A stretch of DNA of 64,000 bases from Nitrospina sp. UBA6727 (GTDB lineage: Bacteria > Nitrospinota > Nitrospinia > Nitrospinales > VA-1). The stretch is taken from assembly GCA_002454045.1 (NCBI GenBank), contig DKID01000016.1:92211-156210 (forward strand). Reading direction: 5' to 3'. The translations under genes were made by a program, and so were the position numbers. Positions 8,242 to 16,687 of this stretch are shown here, in pieces (position 1 is the first letter of the stretch; each line of letters opens with the position of its first letter). Below the pieces are notes generated by a model. That model was not told the DNA's origin, searched no databases, and was given only the letters and a program-made list of their open reading frames with translations.

Positions 8242-9768
8242 ATGGAAACCGTAATCAATTTTGACGATATGAATTGGCTGGCAATCGCGCCGGAACTCAT
8301 CATCACGGCGACCGCCCTCTTCATCCTTTTGGCCGGACTCAAGAAGGGGATGAACACGCTGCCCATTTTGTCGAGAGTTTCGCTGGTCGGCATCGCCGCG
8401 GCGTTCCTGCTCACCTTGACCCTGTGGGGAAAAGCCCCGACCGTTGCCAACGGAAACGACCCGAGCATATTCAGCGGCGCGTTGATTTACGACCGATTTT
8501 CGTTGACCTTCAACTTGATATTTCTGCTGATGTCGTTGTTCGCGATTTTCGGCACGGCGCGTTATCCGCAAGAGCATCACGAAAACAAAGCGGAATACTT
8601 CACGCTTTTGCTGATGGCGCTCGTCGGCATGATGTTTCTAGCGAAGTCTGGAAACCTAATCACCGCGTTCATTTCGCTGGAACTATTTTCCATCGCCCTC
8701 TACATTCTCTGCGGCTTTTCCGCCAAACACGGAACCGGCAAAGAGGGACCGCACAGCGACACGAAATTAAGTTGGGAAACTCTGGCGTCGCAAGAGTCCA
8801 CCGTCAAATACTTGCTGACCGGCGCGTTTTCCTCCGCCATATTAGTTTACGGAATGGCGCTGATTTACGCCGGCAGCGGCGCGACCGAAATCAGGACGAT
8901 CGGGCAACTCCTGCACGAAAATCCTTACACAAAAAACACGCTGGTCTATGTCGGGATGGGGCTGATGTTTTGCGGCTTCGCGTTCAAAATTTCTCTAGTG
9001 CCATTTCATTCGTGGACGCCGGATGTCTATCAAGGCGCGCCGACGCCCATCACCGGGTTCATGTCGGTGGCGACCAAAGCCGCCGCGTTCGCAGTGGTCG
9101 CCCGCATTTTTTTCATCGCCCTGCCGGAATTAGAAAACATTTGGATGCCGATTCTCTTCAGCGCGTCGGTGCTGACGATGCTCGTCGGGAACACCGCCGC
9201 CATTTTTCAAGACGACCTCAAACGGATGCTCGCCTACTCCGGCATTGCGCACGCGGGATATTTACTAATCGGCATCGTCACCAACACCCAAGAAGGAATG
9301 GCGAGCATTTTATTTTACCTCGCGGTGTATCTGTTTATGAACGTCGGAGCGTTCGCGGTAGTTTTCGTCATGGAAGGCGACGGGAAGGAAGGCAACTCCA
9401 TCTACCGATTCAAAGGGCTAGCAAAAAATAATCCCCTGCTCGCCGTCGCCATGAGCCTGTTCATGGTTTCACTAGCCGGGTTTCCGCCCACCGCAGGTTT
9501 CTTCGGGAAACTATTCGTCTTCTACGCGGCGGTCAAAAAAGGATACATTCTCATAACCGTTTTGGCGGTCATCGCCAGCATCATCTCCATTTATTTTTAT
9601 CTCCGCGTGATCGTCATGATGTATTTCCACGAAGACGAAACCATCCCGCAACCAGTAATCCACAAAGGCATGGGAGCCGTGATTACCGTAAGTTGCGCGG
9701 TCGTCGTCGGCATCGGACTGTTCCCTTCCTTCCTGATGGAACTAGCCCGCGGCGCCATCCCCTTCTAG
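8242..9768 (+). CDS. nuoN: NADH-quinone oxidoreductase subunit N
   Basis: A 508-aa antiporter-like membrane subunit of complex I, length typical for NuoN, with about 14 hydrophobic helices. Family marks include the Glu in ISLELFSIALYILCG (helix 5), the proton-path Lys in LLTGAFSSAIL and FAFKISLVPFHSWTPDVYQGAPT, and MLAYSGIAHAGYLLIG. It would translocate protons in the inner membrane. Start ATG 8242 lacks a strong ribosome-binding site, and ATG at 8269 (MNWLAIAPEL) is an alternative. No other nuo gene is next to it: the upstream neighbour is a divergent TonB receptor and the downstream one a convergent TerB protein. Confidence 0.95.
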   Translation: METVINFDDMNWLAIAPELIITATALFILLAGLKKGMNTLPILSRVSLVGIAAAFLLTLTLWGKAPTVANGNDPSIFSGALIYDRFSLTFNLIFLLMSLFAIFGTARYPQEHHENKAEYFTLLLMALVGMMFLAKSGNLITAFISLELFSIALYILCGFSAKHGTGKEGPHSDTKLSWETLASQESTVKYLLTGAFSSAILVYGMALIYAGSGATEIRTIGQLLHENPYTKNTLVYVGMGLMFCGFAFKISLVPFHSWTPDVYQGAPTPITGFMSVATKAAAFAVVARIFFIALPELENIWMPILFSASVLTMLVGNTAAIFQDDLKRMLAYSGIAHAGYLLIGIVTNTQEGMASILFYLAVYLFMNVGAFAVVFVMEGDGKEGNSIYRFKGLAKNNPLLAVAMSLFMVSLAGFPPTAGFFGKLFVFYAAVKKGYILITVLAVIASIISIYFYLRVIVMMYFHEDETIPQPVIHKGMGAVITVSCAVVVGIGLFPSFLMELARGAIPF

Positions 9769-9822
9769 CCCGCCGCCATTATCACCGTCGCGTCACCATC
9801 GCCGCCGCCGTCACTGTCACCG
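9769..9822. repeat. RYC triplet tract D
   Basis: The plus strand begins at the nuoN stop with GCC, ACC, GTC and ATC triplets, overlapping the last codons of the convergent TerB gene by about six bases. It lies entirely within a convergent junction and is RYC in the nuoN sense. Confidence 0.6.
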
Positions 9823-10716
9823 GATTTTATTTAGCGCGCGGACTTTGTGTTCGATGAAAGTTTTGTGAGGAATGCGCAGGGCTTTGGTAATCCGCCTGAT
9901 TTCTTCCACTTCTTCGTGGGCCATCTCGCCGTCCGCGATGGCAACCTCGAAGAGGCACTCCATCAAATGGACGCGGTCGTTGTAAGAGGAGACGCGATTC
10001 AATTCGGCGACCACTTCGTAAAAGTCAAAACCCTGGCGCGCTTGCTCCTCCACCACTTCGAACAACAATGCCTGCTCTTTTTCTTTTAAGGAAAACTGCT
10101 CGCTCAAGCAACGCTGCAAGGCTTTTTTTTCCGCGCGGTCAAAGTGGTCGTCCGCGTGGGCGACCGTTGCCATCAACGTGCCGACGAGGCAGATGAAATA
10201 AAGTTGCTCTTCGGGTAAGTCGGTGGAGATTTTGGAATGCGTGCTTTGCAATTCAATTTTTTTCAGCACGCGGCGTTTGAAATATTTTTCCATGTCGGGG
10301 TCGGGGTCGCGCGCATGTTTGAAAATAGTTCGCTGTAAAAAATTTCTCATCCGCCCGAAAGATCTTTTTGTGTGCGAAGATTTTTCCAGCCACGCGGAAA
10401 ACTGGTCGACGAGTTCTCGTTCATCGCTCTTCATTCTTTTGTGCGCCGCGACCATCGCCTCCAACGCATCCATGATCTCTTGCTTCTCCCGCGGGGAAGA
10501 TAATTCCGCAATCATCTGGCGATACAATTCGTCCTTTTCTTTTTTTGTGACGGGGGAGAAAAGATAAGGCTTCAACTCGTCCATCTCGTGCTTTTCTAAA
10601 TTAAATTTTCTGAAAAATGATTTGAGGATATTGAACTCGGATTGCGAAACTTCCCCGTCTGCCCAGGCGATGGTCGTGAGCACTTTGAGAAAAGTTATTT
10701 TTTTAAACTCTGACAT
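9817..10716 (-). CDS. Tandem TerB-domain protein
   Basis: A 299-aa, all-helical, probably cytoplasmic protein with at least two TerB-like modules. The first carries IAWADGEVSQSEFNILKSF (residues 17-35), the second AHADDHFDRAEKKAL (about 185-200), and AIADGEMAHEEVEEIRRI follows near 265. These Asp-rich helical hairpins are the metal-binding signature of TerB, known from tellurite-resistance and stress gene groups. Role here is unknown; no other ter genes are in view. ATG 10716 has GAGGA 7 nt upstream. It lies 10 nt after the FG-GAP lipoprotein gene in transcript order, so the pair is probably one operon. Confidence 0.8.
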   Translation of the reverse strand: MSEFKKITFLKVLTTIAWADGEVSQSEFNILKSFFRKFNLEKHEMDELKPYLFSPVTKKEKDELYRQMIAELSSPREKQEIMDALEAMVAAHKRMKSDERELVDQFSAWLEKSSHTKRSFGRMRNFLQRTIFKHARDPDPDMEKYFKRRVLKKIELQSTHSKISTDLPEEQLYFICLVGTLMATVAHADDHFDRAEKKALQRCLSEQFSLKEKEQALLFEVVEEQARQGFDFYEVVAELNRVSSYNDRVHLMECLFEVAIADGEMAHEEVEEIRRITKALRIPHKTFIEHKVRALNKIR

Positions 10717-10726
10717 AACGTCGTCC

Positions 10727-12025
10727 TCAATCGAAACGGTTTAGCCAAACTCTGCTTCTGCCCGGCGTCGGCGACAAGGCGAAGATGTCCAGCAGTCTAT
10801 CCCGGTCGATGTCGGCAAAAGCCATCGCCCGAAAAAATCGAGAGCGCGGAAGACGGCGGCGAGTTTCGTCGGTGAAATCCCACTGCCCCTTGCCCTGCAA
10901 ATAATAAACTCCCTTCAATGTCAGGATCAAAGCGTCCGCGTTGGTGTCGGCGTTTGCGTCCAAGAGGTACGCCTTGTAAGCGGGAAGGCGCGGGAGTATT
11001 TCGTGCGACCGTTTTTTAAAATGCGCGCCGCCGGTGTTTTCAAGAAAGTATGCGGTTTCATCGGGATAAGCGCGGTAGCGTTCGTCGATCGCGCGGTTGA
11101 CAATCAGCAGGTCGTTGTCGCCGTCCTGATCAAAGTCAGCCCAGTCGGCATGCTCGCTATCGTCGATGATGCGGGGGAGACGGGACGCGGTGCGGTCGAC
11201 AAACTTTCCCACGCCGTTGTTCATCAGCAGTCGATTTTGTCCCGCGCCGTAAACCAAAAAAATATCCACCACGCCGTCGCCGTCATAGTCGGCGAAAGAG
11301 GCGTCGCGTATTCCCGCGGGAAGGCGGGGCAAAAGTAAATCCGTCAAGTCTTCCAATTTTCCCGCGCCACTGTTGACCAGCACGCGGGTTTGATGGCCGG
11401 AGGATTTTCCCGTCGCGTCCGCAACCATTCGCCCAAAATAAAAAAGGTCGCGGTCGCCATCCTGATCCAAATCGACGGCAATCACCTTGTCCATCCCGCG
11501 CCGAAGTGGGTAGGAATTTGCTTTATCCTTGGCGTAAAAATAACCTTTGCGATTGTTGAAAAAAATTTGCGTGGACACCGCGCCCGAGTCTTCCGTCACC
11601 AAAATTAAATCATCGCCGCCATCGCGATTCAGATCCGCCGCGGTGAAAGAAAGGATCGGCGTTTTCAATTCCTCGATCCATCGCCCCGGATCTTTCTGCC
11701 GAAAACTTTTTCCGCCGTGGTTGATAAAGACCTGCAACTGCGGCTTGCCGGGCTCCGCTTCGTTCAAGACGATCAAGTCGGGCAACGCATCTTGGTCCGC
11801 GCGGAAAAAAATAGCTTGTCGCGGGGAGGAACTTTGTTCGGGGAAAACTTTTTCGGTTGCGTCGCGAAAACGCTGGCTGGCGGGATTGTCCGCGATATAA
11901 GGCTGAGGAGCCCCGCCGCCGCAGCCGTTAAGAAATATAATTGCCAGCAATGCGCGCCACAAAAAAAAATTTGTCAGACGAAGATTGCGGCGGCGCTTGT
12001 GCTCCATCGGCTTGCAATCTTTCAT
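10727..12025 (-). CDS. FG-GAP/VCBS repeat lipoprotein
   Basis: A 432-aa exported protein. A long basic N-terminus precedes a hydrophobic stretch ending in the lipobox FLNGC near residue 35, so it is likely lipid-anchored. The mature part carries about six calcium-binding FG-GAP loops spaced about 50-60 residues apart, such as DLNRDGGDD, DLDQDGDRD, DYDGDGVVD, DFDQDGDND and DIDRDRLLD, consistent with an integrin-like beta-propeller. The function is not known; such proteins often mediate surface or protein contacts. Start is uncertain: ATG 12025 and ATG 12007 both lack a clear ribosome-binding site. It is followed by the TerB gene. Confidence 0.85.
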   Translation of the reverse strand: MKDCKPMEHKRRRNLRLTNFFLWRALLAIIFLNGCGGGAPQPYIADNPASQRFRDATEKVFPEQSSSPRQAIFFRADQDALPDLIVLNEAEPGKPQLQVFINHGGKSFRQKDPGRWIEELKTPILSFTAADLNRDGGDDLILVTEDSGAVSTQIFFNNRKGYFYAKDKANSYPLRRGMDKVIAVDLDQDGDRDLFYFGRMVADATGKSSGHQTRVLVNSGAGKLEDLTDLLLPRLPAGIRDASFADYDGDGVVDIFLVYGAGQNRLLMNNGVGKFVDRTASRLPRIIDDSEHADWADFDQDGDNDLLIVNRAIDERYRAYPDETAYFLENTGGAHFKKRSHEILPRLPAYKAYLLDANADTNADALILTLKGVYYLQGKGQWDFTDETRRRLPRSRFFRAMAFADIDRDRLLDIFALSPTPGRSRVWLNRFD

Positions 12026-12163
12026 AGGCGACGATGCTATGCGGAAAAAGTTGGCGGGATTCTGTTTCGTTCGCGTGATGGTTTCGTTATTGTAAGAGGG
12101 AACGCGACGAAATAAAACCAGTTTTTTTAACCGCGGCGGCGCAACACCGCAACCTTTGTGCGG

Positions 12164-12976
12164 TCATCGGCTGCAATCGTTTTCCGCCAAGTATTCCTTC
12201 GCCAATTTTTTTTCCGATGAGTTTATAGTTCCGCGCCGCCAATGTCCGGGAAATATTTTTTGGAATCCTTCCGCAAAACAACGCGCCACTTCTTCCCATT
12301 CCGGTTTCGTTGACAATATTTTTTTCAAAGTCAGCGTACCGAAAGTCAAAGATTTTAACCCTTGGGCTTGCTCCGATTTTGACGGATAACGAAGCAGGCT
12401 GTGGGACAATTCCGGGTCACCGTCCAACAAGATTGAACCATGTTGCAAGAAAGCCCCGTGTAATCGGCGTTGCGCGCCGCCGGCTAGTTTTTTTCCGCGC
12501 ACCGTAATTTCCAAATGATTGGCTGTCGAAAAACAAGCCGGGGAATGTTTGCCGTTGCCGCGCGACCTTTTGTCCTTGCCGGACATTTCGGGTTTGGCGA
12601 CGCCAACTTTTTGCAGAGAAAAAATCACCGCGTTCGATACCGCGCAAAAAGCCCCGGTCAAGTTGCCGGGAAACATCGAGTGAGGGACGGGAGCGACGAG
12701 GCTGTAAGCGAGTTCGTGCTGATGCAATAGCGCGCGTCCGCCGGTGAACCGCCGAACGATGGGAATGTTTTTTCGTTCGCACTGCGCCGTGTCGATGTCG
12801 CGCAATTTATTTTGGGAATAGCCGATGGAGAGCGTCGGCCGCCGCCAACCGTACAACCGCAAGGTGGCGGGAGATTGCCCTCTGTCGCAAGCGGTGAGGA
12901 TGGCTCGGTCTATCGCCATGTTCAACTCGCCGTCCATCGGACTATCTTTGATCAATCTCCAAGCGTCGTCGTTCAT
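12164..12976 (-). CDS. lipM: LipM-type octanoyltransferase / lipoate-protein ligase family
   Basis: A 270-aa cytosolic enzyme of the biotin/lipoate A/B ligase family. RRFTGGRALLHQHELAYS near residue 77 is the acyl-binding loop, and KLAGGAQRRLHGAFLQHGS near 163-182 holds the conserved lysine. The segment HSPACFSTANHLEI (about residue 147) places a Cys where LipM octanoyltransferases have their nucleophile. This points to transfer of octanoate from acyl carrier protein to a lipoyl domain rather than an ATP-dependent LplA. ATG 12976 has GGAG 9 nt upstream. It lies 138 bp before the FG-GAP gene. LipM versus LplA is decided by the Cys only. Confidence 0.8.
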   Translation of the reverse strand: MNDDAWRLIKDSPMDGELNMAIDRAILTACDRGQSPATLRLYGWRRPTLSIGYSQNKLRDIDTAQCERKNIPIVRRFTGGRALLHQHELAYSLVAPVPHSMFPGNLTGAFCAVSNAVIFSLQKVGVAKPEMSGKDKRSRGNGKHSPACFSTANHLEITVRGKKLAGGAQRRLHGAFLQHGSILLDGDPELSHSLLRYPSKSEQAQGLKSLTFGTLTLKKILSTKPEWEEVARCFAEGFQKIFPGHWRRGTINSSEKKLAKEYLAENDCSR

Positions 12977-13056
12977 CGCGAAAACTCCGTGTCATCATTC
13001 TTATCCAGCAATAGTTTTTTTTGACTCGCATCAAATCATCCTATAAACATTGGGGC

Positions 13057-14037
13057 ATGAGAGTCAATTCCAAGCGCGCGCGCATTTATTTTTTCGCCGT
13101 CATCGTGGCGTGGAATTTTTGCGACCCGTTCGCTTCCGTTGCTTTTGAAAAATTAGGCGCGTTCCGAAAAGAATGTCGGACCACCTGCCACCAAGCGGAA
13201 CACATCTTGACGGCGAAGAAAAATAAGTTTGCGCAAGCCGAGTGCAAAGCCTGCCACGTCGGGGAGGTCGCAGCGACCACGGTGTCCGCGGAGTTCGTCG
13301 CCCCCGCGCGCGCGCCCGTCATCATCGACACCGCCGCCGTCGCGTCGCCATCGCCGACGACGAATTCCATGGCGAAAGTTCCCGCCGGGGAATTTGTCAT
13401 GGGGTCGAACGAACGTTGGGATGATGAAGCGCCGGAGCATATGTCGTTGACGGGCGCCTTCTACATCGACTTGAATGAAGTTACCAACGCGGACTACAAA
13501 AAGTTTATAAACACCGCCGAGAAAACCGCGCCTTATCACTGGCTGGAAGGAAATATTCCGCGGGGCGAAGAAAACCATCCGGTCGTTTATGTCAGTTGGT
13601 TTGATGCGAATGAATATTGCGCGTGGGTCGGCAAACGTCTGCCCAACGAAAAGGAATGGGAAAAAGCGGCGCGCGGCGAAGCAGGCCTCATCTACCCGTG
13701 GGGGAATGAATGGTCGCTGGACAAATCCAACAACCCTTACAAATATTCCGTCGGCACCGAGCCCGTCGGCTCCTATCCCGAAGGCCGCAGTCCCTACGGT
13801 CTCTACGATATGTCGGGGAATGTGTGGGAATGGGTCGACAGTTATTATTTGCCGCACCCGGGAAATCCCGTCATGCGCGCGGAATACGGCGCGGACAAAA
13901 GAGTGTTGAAAGGCGGGTCGTGGTTCGACTGTCTTTCCTACGGCTGCGGATTGAGCGCGCCGACTTTCAACCGAAGTTTTTTCACGCCGGAGGTAAAAAA
14001 CAATAGTTTCGGATTTCGTTGCGCGAAAAATCTTTGA
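13057..14037 (+). CDS. Secreted SUMF1/formylglycine-generating-like protein with heme-binding motifs
   Basis: A 326-aa protein from ATG 13057. A signal peptide spans about residues 1-29. Residues 40-45 read CRTTCH (a CxxxCH) and 63-67 read CKACH, a canonical CxxCH heme c site. A Pro/Ala/Thr linker at about 79-102 coincides with an RYC triplet tract. A SUMF1 domain follows: KVPAGEFVMGSNERWDDEAP, RLPNEKEWEKAARG, YPWGNEW, GLYDMSGNVWEWV, RVLKGGSW and GFRC. Its GGSW segment holds two cysteines in C-x4-C spacing, the arrangement of the copper-binding pair of true formylglycine-generating enzymes. It is periplasmic or surface-exposed, and heme attachment would need the Ccm system found in this window. 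A TTG at 13021 is an alternative start. Confidence 0.82.
   Translation: MRVNSKRARIYFFAVIVAWNFCDPFASVAFEKLGAFRKECRTTCHQAEHILTAKKNKFAQAECKACHVGEVAATTVSAEFVAPARAPVIIDTAAVASPSPTTNSMAKVPAGEFVMGSNERWDDEAPEHMSLTGAFYIDLNEVTNADYKKFINTAEKTAPYHWLEGNIPRGEENHPVVYVSWFDANEYCAWVGKRLPNEKEWEKAARGEAGLIYPWGNEWSLDKSNNPYKYSVGTEPVGSYPEGRSPYGLYDMSGNVWEWVDSYYLPHPGNPVMRAEYGADKRVLKGGSWFDCLSYGCGLSAPTFNRSFFTPEVKNNSFGFRCAKNL
13295..13362. repeat. RYC triplet tract F inside the SUMF1 gene
   Basis: In-frame GC-rich triplet tract encoding the Ala/Val/Pro/Ser/Thr linker between the heme-motif segment and the SUMF1 domain. It has the same GCC/GTC/ATC/ACC character as the intergenic tracts. Confidence 0.5.
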
Positions 14038-14126
14038 CGGCGGCGAGGAACCAATCGCGGACGCGACGCGGGCTTGACGCAGGCGCGCCGTCCCGAAAAT
14101 GATGGGCGCGTCATTCCCAAACTCGG

Positions 14127-14155
14127 TTGACTCCTGACGGCGCAGCGTATATCGT
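14127..14155 (+). promoter_or_regulatory. sigma-70 promoter of recA
   Basis: TTGACT at 14127-14132 and TATCGT at 14150-14155 with an ideal 17-nt spacer, 65 nt upstream of the recA start. No E. coli-type or Bacillus-type LexA box is obvious, but LexA sites vary between phyla. Confidence 0.6.
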
Positions 14156-14219
14156 GCTGAAAGAATTCGTATTGAAACGCAAAACCCCCACCGCAAACCG
14201 CAATCAACAAGGAGGCATG

Positions 14220-15287
14220 ATGGGCTCGGACGACAGAGAAAAAGCGTTGGAACTGGCATTCACCCAAATTGAAAAACAATTCGGCAAAGGCTCCATAATG
14301 AAACTGGGGCAAGCCGCAAGTTTGAAAGGAATCAGCACCATTTCCACCGGCTCCATTTCTCTCGACCATGCGTTAGGCGTAGGCGGAGTTCCGAGAGGCC
14401 GCATCATTGAAATCTACGGCCCCGAAGCTTCGGGAAAAACTAGCCTGACCCTCCACATCATCGCGGAAGCACAAAAGGTGGGAGGCATCGCGGCGTTCAT
14501 CGACGCGGAACACGCTTTGGATCCAGAATACGCCAGCAACCTCGGCATCAATTTGGACGACCTGCTACTTTCGCAACCGGACACAGGAGAGCAAGCGCTG
14601 GAGATCGCGGAAGTGCTCGTCCGCAGCGGCGCGGTAGACGTCATCGTGATCGACTCCGTCGCCGCCCTCGTTCCCAAGTCGGAACTGGACGGAGACATGG
14701 GCGATTCCCACATGGGACTGCAAGCCCGCTTGATGTCGCAAGCCATGCGCAAGTTGGCGGGGATGGTCAACAAATCCCAAACCTGCCTGATATTCATCAA
14801 CCAGATACGCATGAAAATCGGAGTGGTGTTTGGAAACCCCGAGACAACGACCGGCGGAAACGCGCTTAAATTTTATTCTTCCATCCGCATGGACATCCGC
14901 CGCATCGCGGCATTAAAAGACGGGGAAAGCATCGTCGGCAACCGCACTCGGGTCAAGGTGGTGAAAAACAAAGTAGCCCCGCCCTTCCGCCAAGTTGAGT
15001 TCGACATCATCTATGGAAAAGGAATCTCCAAAATCGGCGACCTGCTTGACCTCGGCGTGACGCACAACATCATCGCCAAAAGCGGAACATGGTTCTCTTA
15101 CAAGGAAGAGCGGATTGGTCAAGGCCGCGAAAATTCAAAAAAGTTTCTGATGGAGAACCCGAAGATATCCGCGGAAATTGAAAAACGTTTGCGGGAAATC
15201 CTGGGCTTGACCGCGTCCAAAAAAGAACCGGAGAACAACGCGGAAGAATCTACGGCGAAGGAAAAAAAGGCTGAAAAAAATTCCTGA
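14220..15287 (+). CDS. recA: Recombinase RecA
   Basis: A 355-aa DNA-strand-exchange and LexA-coprotease protein. Visible are Walker [10 protein letters not shown] (about residues 63-71), [21 protein letters not shown], the L2 loop region with [18 protein letters not shown], and a short acidic/lysine-rich tail. GGAGG at 14211-14215 leaves four bases to ATG 14220 but only one to ATG 14217, so 14220 is chosen. recX follows 17 nt after the stop, the usual pairing in which RecX limits RecA filaments. Confidence 0.98.
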   Translation: MGSDDREKALELAFTQIEKQFGKGSIMKLGQAASLKGISTISTGSISLDHALGVGGVPRGRIIEIYGPEASGKTSLTLHIIAEAQKVGGIAAFIDAEHALDPEYASNLGINLDDLLLSQPDTGEQALEIAEVLVRSGAVDVIVIDSVAALVPKSELDGDMGDSHMGLQARLMSQAMRKLAGMVNKSQTCLIFINQIRMKIGVVFGNPETTTGGNALKFYSSIRMDIRRIAALKDGESIVGNRTRVKVVKNKVAPPFRQVEFDIIYGKGISKIGDLLDLGVTHNIIAKSGTWFSYKEERIGQGRENSKKFLMENPKISAEIEKRLREILGLTASKKEPENNAEESTAKEKKAEKNS

Positions 15288-15304
15288 ATCGGAAACAAAA
15301 TCTG

Positions 15305-15814
15305 ATGCACGACCGTGAAGCACTTAGCACCGCCAAATCCCAGGCGTTGAGATACCTCGCATACCGCGAACGCAGCGAGAGGGAACTCGCCGCGTATCTA
15401 GAGGGCAAGGGGCATGCCGCCGCCGTCATTCAAAAGACCATTCGGAACTTTGCAAAACTGAATTACATCAACGACCGACGCTTCGCGACGGAATGGGGAC
15501 GGCAGCGGATTGAAGGAAAAAAATTTGGCAGAGCGCGCGTGCGCCATGAACTTTCCGCAAAAGGAATCGCCAATCACATCATCGAAGCAACCTTGAATAG
15601 CCTCTACAATTCTCATCCCGAACGCGACCTCGCCCAAGATTGCGCCAGCAAAAAACTAGCATCTCTGCGCGGACTAGAGCCTGAAAAAAAAGCGCGGCGG
15701 TTAGCCCAATACCTTCAAAGGAGAGGATTCGCCGCCGACATTATCCGCGAGACGCTGAGAGTTTCCGCCGGAAAACCGCAGCACGAAAATCCCGCATCCC
15801 CTGACCAGGACTGA
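15305..15814 (+). CDS. recX: Regulatory protein RecX
   Basis: A 169-aa helical protein of the RecX family, which caps and disassembles RecA filaments. The three-helix repeats are visible: ALRYLAYRERSERELAAYL near residues 14-32, LNYINDRRFATEWGRQRI near 53-70, and GRARVRHELSAKGIANHII near 76-94. A weaker third repeat ends in YLQRRGFAADII. It lies directly behind recA in one transcript, with a weak ribosome-binding site at the ATG. Confidence 0.92.
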   Translation: MHDREALSTAKSQALRYLAYRERSERELAAYLEGKGHAAAVIQKTIRNFAKLNYINDRRFATEWGRQRIEGKKFGRARVRHELSAKGIANHIIEATLNSLYNSHPERDLAQDCASKKLASLRGLEPEKKARRLAQYLQRRGFAADIIRETLRVSAGKPQHENPASPDQD

Positions 15815-15820
15815 CCGAGG

Positions 15821-16576
15821 ATGGCGTTGATCCAAACAATTCCCGCCCCGGTTTTAGCCGGGACTGTATTTTTTTTCGGACTAGCGGTCGGCAGTTTCGT
15901 CAACACGTACATCCACAGTTTGCTCCCGAAAAAATCCGCGGCGGTTCCCGAACCACATCGCCCGACGTACTCGGTTCATCCGCGGAATGACATTGCCGTC
16001 GTCCGTGGCGAAAAAATCCGCGACTGCGCCACGCGCGCTGCTTCAGTTTTTCCGGTTGTCGAAACAGTGACCGCCGTCCTTTTGCTGGCGGGATTTTTCG
16101 AGTTCGGACTGTCGTTCGATTTCATAGTTTACGCCGTGGTGGCGTCGGCGCTGGTCATCGTCACCGTCGTCGATATTGCGCGCCAAATCATTCCCGATGC
16201 GATCACGTTGCCGGGCATTGTCTTCGGGCTTGCGGCGGGAACTTATACGATTGGGTACGCAAACTCCCTGCTCGGATTTTTCGCGGGGTGCGGATTATTT
16301 TATTTGCTCGCCGTGCTCAGTGATGGCGGGGTCGGCGGCGGGGACATCAAATACATCGCGGCGGCGGGGGCTTTATTGGGCTGGCAAAAAGTATTGCTGA
16401 TTATTTTTCTCGCAACTTTCGCGGGCGCCGTCGTCGGCGTATTTCAAATCGCGGCGCAAAAAAAATCAAGCAACCGCCTAATCCCGTTCGGACCATTTCT
16501 CGCGGCGGGCACCTTGGTCACATTATTTTACGGCAACGCAATCATTCGGTTATACGCGGATTATCTTGGCGGATAA
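15821..16576 (+). CDS. Prepilin peptidase (A24), lacking the zinc-cysteine loop
   Basis: A 251-aa inner-membrane aspartic protease with about seven helices. It opens with FFGLAVGSFVNTYIHSLLP, equivalent to the family GSFxN motif. The catalytic aspartates are in VDIARQIIPDAITLPG (about residue 114) and GGGDIKYIAAAGALLGW (about 170). The cytoplasmic loop that in PilD carries two CxxC pairs and supports N-methylation is short here and has one Cys only (KIRDCATRAASVFPVVE). It may cleave type IV pilin-like leaders without the usual methyltransferase domain. It starts 6 nt after recX, and GAGG touches the ATG, so translation may be coupled. No pilin genes are nearby. Confidence 0.85.
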   Translation: MALIQTIPAPVLAGTVFFFGLAVGSFVNTYIHSLLPKKSAAVPEPHRPTYSVHPRNDIAVVRGEKIRDCATRAASVFPVVETVTAVLLLAGFFEFGLSFDFIVYAVVASALVIVTVVDIARQIIPDAITLPGIVFGLAAGTYTIGYANSLLGFFAGCGLFYLLAVLSDGGVGGGDIKYIAAAGALLGWQKVLLIIFLATFAGAVVGVFQIAAQKKSSNRLIPFGPFLAAGTLVTLFYGNAIIRLYADYLGG

Positions 16577-16687
16577 CGCTTCGCGAAAAAATAAGCGGCG
16601 AACTCATCCGCGACTGCGCGCGTAAAGAAAAATTAAGTCGGCGCAAAGTCGTGCGGAAATTCTTCGGCGATGAAGTCGAAGGAAAAA

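Noticed and set aside
8274..9431. Long open frame overlapping nuoN in another frame
   Set aside because: Rich in Arg and His with no family resemblance, and the main frame is a clear NuoN; it is a shadow caused by high G+C at third positions.
14038..14219. LexA box upstream of recA
   Set aside because: Neither CTGT-N8-ACAG nor GAAC-N4-GTTC patterns were seen; absence by eye does not exclude a phylum-specific box.
13153..14259. 368-codon antisense frame across the SUMF1 gene
   Set aside because: The plus-strand SUMF1 domain is unmistakable; the antisense frame is compositional.
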